Below are positions 58,501 through 64,000 of a DNA stretch of 64,000 nt, piece after piece. Location of the stretch: positions 2,504,047 to 2,568,046 of the forward strand of contig CM026570.1 in assembly GCA_015143295.1 (NCBI GenBank), given 5' to 3'. The stretch comes from Tetracentron sinense. Taxonomy: Eukaryota; Streptophyta; Magnoliopsida; Trochodendrales; Trochodendraceae. The notes below the pieces were generated by a model. The model was not told the origin of the DNA. It did not search any database and was given only the letters and a program-made list of their open reading frames with translations. How positions within the stretch are numbered: position 1 is the stretch's first letter; each line of letters starts with the position of its first letter. Both the position numbers and the translations under genes were made by a program.

Positions 58501-61500
58501 TTTTGACCATTTCACGATATCACTATTTCAGCCAAAAGTAACCCAAAACCCTTAAAAATTTGTTTCTTACCATTTCATTTTTTTTTCTTTTGATTCTTTA
58601 GTGAGAATCAAGAATTTGTTTTATAAAATTTTGGATCAAATACACCTTGTAATGGAAAAATCGACGATGGGAGAGGTTTTGACGCCGAAAAGCATCAAGG
58701 TTTGTGATGTCTTCATTATTGTTAATTACATACAGTTTTTTCCTAGATCTATGTTAGATTAATTAGCTTCAATTGGGGTTACATTCGATTCAATCAATAA
58801 ATTTTCAGATTTATTAATTTAAAATTAGAAAAAAAAAAAAAGGAATACTGACCCCTATTTCATTTTTAATCTTAATACCTAGTGCTTAGACCTTAATTAA
58901 CCATACGTGCTACATTGCGGGCCCAAATATTTGTGTTTATAAAATTATTACAACAGATATAATGAATAAACATAATATATTTATTTTACAAAATTTTGAT
59001 TAATACAGTTAGTTAAGGGCGTTGCTACAAGCACACTGACATTTTCTAACTACATACCAACTTAAAACTTGCTAACTAAACACCAAATCCTCCCTCTTCC
59101 TCTACTCCAGCTAACTCCTCTGACAATAAACTCGAACATGGTGTTCCCGATGGCTGTAGCGGTCATCTAGATGCTTAACTATTGTAGTAATTCCAGAGAT
59201 CTCTTCATCACGGGATCACCATTAAGATTTTACAAAGTTCTTAATTTCTCTGTAAAAAAAAAAAAGGGTTTTCAAGTGTCGGTAATCTTCATAGGAGCTT
59301 TGTTCAAAGGTTTTTGAGCTTTTGCTTGTAAGAGAGTTGATACCAAATCCCTTCTTGAGTACTTTAAAGAGAAAAGAGATTAGAAAAATATTACATCCAA
59401 AAAAAAAAAAAATTTTGTTGGATTACATCTCACCTATTTTGAAAGTTTCAGTAGACAACATAAACTATAAGGACGAGGAAAATCCAATCTGAGATAGTTT
59501 TCACAAGAAAATCCAACCAAATTTTAATCTTATTGCCAAACCCCACATCTAATTCGATGAACAAATAGAAGGTAAGGGAATTTTTTTTTATATGACCTGA
59601 GATATGACTACAGCTATGGACATGGGTATGGATACGAATATGCTCCTGCTTATGAGTTGTATAGATAGCTATAAAGATCACGACCACAAGTGACAGAGGA
59701 TGAGTACAATGTTGGTTCACATAAATGAGAATGCTAGTTCACATCGTAAAGTATGAGTACCATTCTTATGTTCGGGAGTCTATGGTACAGTATGATAACC
59801 TCACGAGCTGGCACAGTACAACTATATGAAGCAACGGTACAATCACCTCTGGTCAGGATAGGAATGGCGACTTTGAGTTTCCCTGTAACTCCACGTGCAT
59901 GACATATAACTATATAAGTGATCTCGTGTAGTTATTGATGGTATTATTTGAGTATTTATTTACATTGTATGATTATTGGACATTATAAACAATTGTACGA
60001 ATGTTAATTAGACATTAGAGTATCTTACATGGTCTTCAGCGTATAGCCACGAAAATCGCCTTATCATGGTTGTTTTCTTAGTGTTTTTTCATCTTTAGAG
60101 TGTAATCATATCCCTATTAACGTTACCTAGAGTTTCATTGAAACCGTTTATTTATTTATTTATTCAGTTTTTCCCTCCAAATGCAAAAAACTCCCAAAAA
60201 CAGAAATATGTTGCGCAATATCCAACAAAATTTCCCATTTTCGAAGTACAAAGTTTATGGGAAAATAAATTTTAAAACCTTGTTATTCCATGTAGTGTTG
60301 TTAATTTGTTGTGGTGAAAATATTGATTATTGTACATTATAAGTCATCGTCTTTATTTCTTCAAGAAAGAATATCCCATATTTTCTATAATCACGATAAT
60401 TTGTTTAGTACTAGCCCCAGTTTTGCTATGCCAAAAATAATTTGGTACACAAAATCCTGGACTTATATGCACGATGAGCCTCATGATATTTCTTTCCATC
60501 ACATCCAACAAAAAGCTCATAAAGACTAACATATGACTATTGATGTAGGTATTTAAAGACTAACAGACATTTTTACACCTGTGTAGAAACGCAAAAGTCC
60601 ATCAACTATGCCAAATTCTAGGTCAATAACTTTGTTCTGCAAAAGGATATTCTGCTAGTGACCGTTCAAAAAAGGATATTCTGCTAGTGCGTATCAGAGT
60701 TTAGGGGGATTTTCTGGCAAGTGCTTGGCCAGCGAAAGGTAATTCCACTTAAATAGTTATATGGAAGAGGGAAAGGCCTCCGTAACAGCATTTAGCCTTC
60801 ATCTTACACATGATCTGGGATTTGTATTATGATTTTGAATTTCAAATTTTCTGCAAACATAATGGTAAGGGAATAGCATAAACCAATTCTTTCACCAGAG
60901 AGGATATTGCAAGATTCTCCGTGTTTGGGGAATAATTAATTCCTTGTGCATTCTTTCTACTTTGTTCAATTTAATCATATATTATGTTTACAAAAAGATA
61001 AATAATTAATAACTCAAACAGACTGTCCATATTAGATGAAAACCCAAAGAAACTCACAGAGAAATCATCAAAAGTGGTCAAAATCCAAAAAGTGCACATG
61101 TATGGCAAAACTGCATTAATGCAACAATCTCTGTTTCTATAGCATTAATAAGCCCAAATGGATATCAAAATGTTCAATCCACTACTAAAAGATTCTGGCG
61201 ACGCACCTGGAGGCCTATAAGGTGGATCTGGTGTTAAGCAGAACTTTTGGTAGTTGCGAAGGATTTCACAAATTTCTGTTGGACGGAGCCAGCGGTTTTG
61301 TGCTTCTAACTGTATCTGCGTAAGGTCTTCCAAATCCATGAAACAATGCACGGGTAAGAAATCTTAAAAATCCACTTGTTTACGAGCAGAACATAGTGAA
61401 TGTGAGGCTTATGTACCTATAGATTAAGCAAGAAACGTATTCCAAATACTATTTATAAGATAGGAACCTTTGAATTTAGCATGTACATCATGAAACTTCA

Positions 61501-61994
61501 GCATTGAAAACGATTCCTTTGCCATCAAATGTCAATCATGATAGACGGCTCAATGCATACAGCATGGTACTTAGAAAGTGAAAAACAAAAAATAAAAGAA
61601 AAAAATCATTTCTTGGCATATGGTCACACGCAATCAAACTAAAATTCAAGCAAAAACAAGGAACTGATTTAAGAGACCATAACAATTCACATATCATGTG
61701 GATGAAAGAAAATCTATCACATTACTCACAGAACCAATCAATACTAACAAAATTCCGAGTCCATGATCAAAATAAACCGTAAACCAAGAGAATTAGATTA
61801 CTAATCCACCATTCCCACCAACAAACACCATTTTCACATTCAGATGATCAGTTTCTACTGAGAAACCTCACCACAACCCAAGTTTAAATGCTTCTTACCT
61901 CAAATCAGAACAAAGCGCGAGAATTAAAAGACCTACAGAGAAATACAAACTGACCTAATTGTTGATTCGGAGCGTGTCTTCTGCTTTCAGCCAT
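34578..61994 (-). CDS. CAMTA: Calmodulin-binding transcription activator (CAMTA/SR family), 11 exons resolved
   Basis: Exons (minus strand): 61994-61955, 61326-61207, 57851-57736, 57269-57181, 56229-56184, 47959-47674, 47273-46975, 42661-42173, 42032-41332, 36193-35602, 34886-34578. All introns are GT-AG and the phases join to 1029 codons. The start MAESRRHAPNQQL followed by DLTQIQLEAQNRWLRP opens the CG-1 DNA-binding domain (about 14-137; FDRKALRYFRKDGH, CYYAHGEDNENF, HIVLVHYREV). An acidic linker has EFEDVDSGDD. The TIG domain is 496-568 (CCMFGEVE, RVPFYITCSNR), and ankyrin repeats run about 678-775 (GQGVIHLAAALGY, GRTGLHWAACFGR). IQ motifs are at 842-859, 899-916 and 922-938, with a calmodulin-binding helix at 939-965 (IVEKAILRWRRKGAG). 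The family binds CGCG boxes in the nucleus and links Ca2+/calmodulin to cold, wound and defence genes. A TIG domain excludes the TIG-less type. The last short exon is unresolved. Confidence 0.95.
34887..35601 (-). other. CAMTA intron 10
   Basis: 715 bp, with GATCCAGATCC-rich text (35040-35330) that resembles a short interspersed repeat. No gene. Confidence 0.6.
37320..37525. repeat. GAGCTC-rich interspersed repeat in CAMTA intron 9
   Basis: GCTGTATTTGAGCCGAGCTT opens the block. It then alternates GCTCGAGC, CGGCTTGAA and GAATCAG. The 137-codon frame that runs through it from 37111 is repeat-derived. Confidence 0.6.
37953..39183. mobile_element. MULE-type element carrying gene-leader-like sequence (1231 bp)
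   Basis: A perfect 9-bp duplication ATCGGAACC flanks it at 37944-37952 and 39184-39192. The ends are AAAGTCACAAAAATCGCCG and, reversed, CATAGTCACAAAGTCGGG. The subterminal left part is full of AATCGCG/CGCGATT palindromes. The centre (38150-38530) is purine- and pyrimidine-rich, with CTCGACTG|GTAAGC on the plus strand and AAACCCTATAAAGCCC on the minus strand. These look like the leader of a ribosomal-protein-class gene. It also has a 110-bp duplication around AGAGTTGATGATGGCTTGGT. It has no transposase. Confidence 0.8.
39590..39805. repeat. GAGCTC-rich interspersed repeat in CAMTA intron 9, second copy
   Basis: ACGAGCCAAGCCGAGCTCAA to CAGCTCAACTTGTGTGCACC, after an AT-rich run. It may be the other half of the copy at 37320. 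Confidence 0.5.
40111..40340. repeat. Partial CA-GTTTT hAT-like element
   Basis: Starts CAGTGTTTTAAAACTAG and continues with GACTCAGAACC/GAGTTGAGTCAACTC. The AT part (ATTAATGATAAAATATACCT then AAAATGAGA) is the reverse complement of the core of 51851-52294. The far end was not found. Confidence 0.55.
40262..40280. repeat. (CA)n microsatellite
   Basis: About nine CA dinucleotides. Confidence 0.9.
43018..43577. repeat. 281-bp tandem duplication in CAMTA intron 7
   Basis: Units start TACGGGCAAGCATTCATG at 43018 and 43299 and end TTACTTCAAGGGAAG. Only a handful of substitutions separate them (for example ATCGCAAAT/ATCTCAAAT and ATGCTGACAC/ATGCCGACAT), so the event is young. Confidence 0.92.
45137..46197. 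mobile_element. Inverted-repeat element (PIF/Harbinger- or hAT-like), 1061 bp
   Basis: Ends GGGTCTATTTGGATC and GATCCAAACGGGCC are inverted. Inside are two direct copies, about 185 bp apart, of a block with TTGGGTG, CACTTGATAATTGATAT and ATCATACAAATG, followed by a very AT-rich half. A target duplication could not be fixed. Confidence 0.6.
48411..49408. mobile_element. Inverted-repeat element in the copia 3' LTR (998 bp)
   Basis: Ends CATAGTTGTCAAGGCAAG and, reversed, CATAGTTGTTAAAGGCGAC. The subterminal DNA is rich in GCCTAGGC/GCCTGAGGC. Copia LTR sequence resumes on both sides (GTGTAAG before, GTGTAGAGCAACAATA after). The flanking octamers match poorly, so the family is not assigned. Fragments of the same repeat occur near 50475 and 50888. 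Confidence 0.7.
49493..49735 (-). pseudogene. copia RNase H C-terminal remnant
   Basis: 80 codons. Contains the copia signatures HNPVQNDRMKHIEVDRHFI and QLADILTKAM, ending KLGMLNIYAP then stop. This is the usual end of a Ty1/copia polyprotein. No complete upstream frame remains. Confidence 0.85.
50108..50465 (-). pseudogene. copia reverse transcriptase remnant with YVDD motif
   Basis: On the minus strand ALIVYVDDIVVHKT is encoded at about 50465-50425, with the catalytic YVDD at 50458-50447. After a break the frame at 50338 reads KRGIHISQRKYVLDLL...PMKAN...LIYLS, the usual RT-RNase H connection. Sequence upstream of ALIVYVDD is cut by the GTTGTTAAAGGC repeat. Confidence 0.82.
51555..51761 (-). 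pseudogene. copia Gag zinc-knuckle remnant
   Basis: LKCDHCGRLRHTKENC has the CX2CX4HX4C spacing of retrotransposon Gag nucleic-acid-binding knuckles. It sits in the right order, upstream of RT on the minus strand. It is not a host zinc-finger gene. Confidence 0.8.
51851..52294. mobile_element. hAT-like element, CA-GTTTT family (444 bp)
   Basis: The ends are CATAGTATTAAAACTCGGC and, reversed, CAGTGCTTTAAAACCCG. A perfect 8-bp duplication AGCTAGAG flanks it (51843-51850 and 52295-52302). The arms are built of self-complementary ACTCGGCCGAGT and GAGTCGACTC. No coding region. Confidence 0.85.
52303..53878. other. copia internal region, unrecognisable Gag and leader
   Basis: Lies between the zinc knuckle and the 5' leader of the copia element. 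Frames are broken by stops; the frame at 53959-53774 on the minus strand straddles the hAT-like insertion and is composite. Confidence 0.5.
54491..54732. repeat. TTAACC-family hairpin MITE, best-preserved copy
   Basis: Arms of about 84 bases: ACGTGTCCCTTTTAACCC then ATTAATCGTGGTTAAGATT on the left and the near-perfect reverse complement on the right (GGGTTAAAAGGGACACGT). The folded element would be an almost continuous hairpin. Confidence 0.8.
55060..55120 (+). pseudogene. Exon-like fragment: start codon, 20 codons, splice donor
   Basis: ATG ACG ACG ATG ACA ACG ATG CTA encodes MTTMTTMLRLVNKSSPTIPP, followed by a strong donor CAG|GTAAGT at 55121. Upstream (54990-55059) is purine-rich leader DNA with CTCTAGGGTTTGG. 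A threonine-, arginine- and serine-rich start of this kind would suit an organelle targeting peptide. No later exon was found on the plus strand, and the segment lies wholly inside a hAT-like element. I infer a captured piece of a host gene, source unknown. Confidence 0.5.
56230..57180 (-). other. CAMTA intron 4
   Basis: 951 bp with no repeat or gene that I can support. Confidence 0.6.
57270..57735 (-). other. CAMTA intron 3
   Basis: 466 bp, AT-rich, nothing notable. Confidence 0.6.
57852..61206 (-). other. CAMTA intron 2 (3.4 kb)
   Basis: Contains an (AAT)n run (58036-58050) and AT-rich repeat DNA between about 58300 and 60280 whose edges (GTTTTTTAAAATTT on the left, AAATTTTAAAACCTTG on the right) resemble CA-GTTTT element ends, without a clear target duplication. 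A second exon-like fragment lies at 58652. No antisense gene is supported. Confidence 0.6.
58652..58699 (+). pseudogene. Exon-like fragment: start codon, 16 codons, splice donor
   Basis: The plus strand encodes MEKSTMGEVLTPKSIK and is followed by AAG|GTTTGTG. No further exon was recognised. It lies in repeat-like DNA inside CAMTA intron 2. It could be a captured first exon like the one at 55060, or chance. Confidence 0.3.
61327..61954 (-). other. CAMTA intron 1
   Basis: 628 bp. An alternative acceptor TTTTTAAG about 33 bases upstream of the chosen one (near 61360) would also keep frame and add eleven residues. I chose GGATTTGGAAG| because it gives QQLDLTQIQLEAQ, which matches the family pattern without an insertion. 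Confidence 0.6.
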
Positions 61995-62513
61995 CGGCAA
62001 GCAAGACTCGAACAAAAACCCCTTTTTTCATCAGCGGAACCTCACTTCCGGTGACAAAATCAGATATCACAACAGATTTTAAGAGAATAATCGAACAAAA
62101 TAGCTTCAATCAATCCACCCGACCGAGAATTGCAGCATAGAACATAAATCAAAATCCATCGTTTTTTAAAAAGTGCAGAGAGAGAGAGAGATAGTGTGTG
62201 ATAAATGAAAAAAGAACGATCAGAAAGATTCGATAAATTAAAAACCCTAATACCAGTCTCTTCAGGTGGGCCCCGAAAGAGAGTGAAAGATCAAAAGTAA
62301 AGTGCGAGACAGAAAACCCGTAGCCAGTAGTAAAAAGAGACCGAAAAGTCAAGGTCTCTGTAATTCTGTTCACATCATTATCTCTTTTTAAATTAAAAGT
62401 CCGTATCCAAGTCTTAGAACGCATGAGAGAACTTCTCATGTACTCACATATATGCTACACCTGTCTATTTATTTTTTAGGTTTTCTTTTTATTTCATACT
62501 AACATTAATCGTT
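61995..62513 (-). promoter_or_regulatory. CAMTA 5' leader and proximal promoter
   Basis: 519 bases separate the CAMTA start codon from the MULE copy 2. On the minus strand a CT-rich patch (62192-62175), common in plant core promoters, lies about 190 bases before the ATG. There is no strong TATA box. The transcription start is not known. Confidence 0.45.
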
Positions 62514-64000
62514 GGGGTTTTTCCAGATTGCCCCTTTAGTATGGGTTCTTCCCCAAATAACCAGGTTTTAAAAATTATTCTCTAAATGCCCCCACACACA
62601 TGTGCATCTATTCGCACATGCGAATTTTTTCCATTTTATCCAAATCATTTGAAAAAAAAAATTGGGGTATCCCTACCTCATTCCGACGAGTTCTTCGTCC
62701 CCACCTTATTTCCGATGGGAAAACTTCGTTCCCACCCCATTTTCGGCGAGAGATCTATGTTCCAAGAGCGTTCTTTTCATGTTCTTTTCGTGAAAAAAAG
62801 TCATTAACCGAAGAACAACCCTCATTTTTGGGTTTCTTGTGTTTTTAAAAAAATGAATTCAAAAAAATCATTGCATTTATGATTAATTCATGAAAAAATG
62901 TTTATAATCATTGTATTTATGGTTCAAAACCTTAAATTTCATATTATATATGTGTTTACATGTATTTTTTTTCATTTTCTATGATTTACAGTCATGTTTC
63001 CAAGCTTGAAGACGATGGTCGATGCATTTTGCACGGGGTCGATGCACTGTATCGACCTAGTGCATTTTGTACGCGATCGATGCATTTTGCATGAGATCGA
63101 TGCATATAATGCACGAGGTCGATGCATAAAATACACGAGGTCGATGCATTGCATCAACCTAGTGCATTTTATACGCGGTCGATGCATTTTGCAAAAGGTC
63201 AATGCATAAAATGCACAAGGTCGATGCATTGTATCAACCTAGTGCATTTTGTACGGAGTCGATGCATTTTGCACGGGATCGATGCATAAAATGCACGAGA
63301 TTGATGCATTGCATCAACCTAGTGCATTTTGTACGCGGTCGATGTATTTTGCACGGGGTCGATGCATAAAATGCACGAGATCAATGCATAAAATGCACGA
63401 GGTCAATGCATTGCATCAACCTAGTGCATTTTTTACGCGGTCGATGCATTTTGCATGGAGTTGATGCATAAATGCACGAGGTCGATGCATTGCATCAACC
63501 TAGTGCATTTTGTACGCGGTCGATGCATAAAATGCACGGGGTCGATGCATAAAATGCACGAGGTCAATGCATTACATTAACCTAGTGCATTTTGTACACG
63601 GTCGATGCATTTTGTACAGGGTCGATGCATAAAATGCACGAGGTCGATGCATTGTATCGACCTAATGTATTTTGTACGCGGTCAATGCATTTTGCATGGG
63701 GTCGATGCACTGTATCGACCCTGCGCGCAAAAAACTTCGAGGAACTCAGATTTTTTTCATTTTTTCTTCTTCTTTTTTAATATTCTTCTTTCAAAATCAG
63801 TATAAATGGTAATGAAGGGATATTTGGAAGATGAGGGGAGTGGGTGAGCTTCATTAATCTCATCCACGTATGTATCATCTTCTTCTTCTTCTTCTTTAAA
63901 TGAAGAACTCTCACCATAAATGGGGTGGGAACGAAGAACTCTCGTCGGAAATGGGGTGGGAACGAAAATCTTTCATCCACGAACCTAAATCATTCTTCTT
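62514..64000. mobile_element. MULE-type element copy 2, with expanded minisatellite, cut by window edge
   Basis: Its left end GGGGTTTTTCCAGATTGC...AGTATGGGTTCTTCCCC matches the termini of 29466-30522. The order of internal blocks is that of copy 1 reversed: CACATGTGCATCTATTCGCA, CCACCCCATTTTCGGCGAG, GTTTCCAAGCTTGAAGACGA, the minisatellite, then the TTCAAAATCAGTATA and GATGAGGGGAGTGGGTGAGC blocks. The left target copy would be TTAATCGTT (62505-62513); the right end lies outside the window. Confidence 0.82.
63005..63725. repeat. TCGATGCA minisatellite, about 720 bp
   Basis: About 36 units of 18-22 bp based on GTCGATGCATTTTGCAC and GTCGATGCATAAAATGCAC. They are grouped into higher-order blocks that each begin with CATCAACCTAGTGCATTTTG. 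The array is open in several frames (repeated MHEVDALYRP-like peptides), which is a periodicity artefact. Confidence 0.9.

Noticed and set aside
63005..63725. Regular repeats that could look like a CRISPR array, and open frames through them
   Set aside because: Units are contiguous 18-22-bp copies without unique spacers, lie inside a MULE-type element in a plant genome, and read open in several frames because of periodicity.

Overview
This window is a transposon-rich piece of flowering-plant nuclear genome. The evidence is a ubiquitin-eS31 (RPS27A) gene with the plant ubiquitin sequence, a plant-type CAMTA transcription factor with kilobase introns, a galacturonan-binding wall-associated protein, and dense LTR, Helitron, MULE, hAT and MITE insertions in AT-rich DNA. 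The sequence does not settle the species; introns of 3 to 8 kb argue against a compact genome.

Layout. 1-26 kb holds no host gene I can support. It is a nest of repeats: two nested Helitrons (1-2580), inverted-repeat MITEs, a hAT-like element with an 8-bp target duplication (4846-5436), and four solo LTRs that keep recognisable 5-bp target duplications (8411-11362, 15109-16638, 18179-20345, 22901-25480). A probable fifth LTR (6402-12182) is split by the first of these. A 194-bp mini-Helitron (16831-17024) and several GAGCTC/AAGCTT-rich interspersed repeats complete this part. 26-32 kb is a small gene island: RPS27A on the minus strand with its promoter motifs (26299-27065), then a two-exon secreted, probably GPI-anchored GUB_WAK-type protein on the plus strand (30667-31659). 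A MULE-type element (29466-30522) lies 144 bp upstream of its start codon.

34.5-62 kb is one long minus-strand gene. It encodes a calmodulin-binding transcription activator (CAMTA) for which eleven coding exons join in frame to give 1029 codons; the last short exon is not resolved. Intron 5 (8.2 kb) contains a decayed Ty1/copia element in the same orientation as the gene, with LTRs, primer-binding site, Gag zinc knuckle, RT YVDD motif, RNase H tail and polypurine tract. This element is itself broken by at least four younger insertions. Intron 9 holds a 1231-bp element with a perfect 9-bp target duplication, and intron 7 holds a 281-bp tandem duplication. From 62514 to the window end lies a second copy of the 29.5-kb MULE family, whose internal TCGATGCA minisatellite has expanded to about 720 bp.

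The genes do not form an operon or an obvious pathway. RPS27A is housekeeping. CAMTA is expected to be a nuclear Ca2+/calmodulin-responsive regulator of stress genes, and the WAK-like protein an apoplastic or plasma-membrane pectin-binding protein. The most notable features are a hAT-like element (53879-55518) that carries what looks like a captured host first exon, and a MULE family with a variable minisatellite sitting upstream of both the WAK-like gene and the CAMTA gene. All coordinates and repeat boundaries were read by eye; no database search was run.
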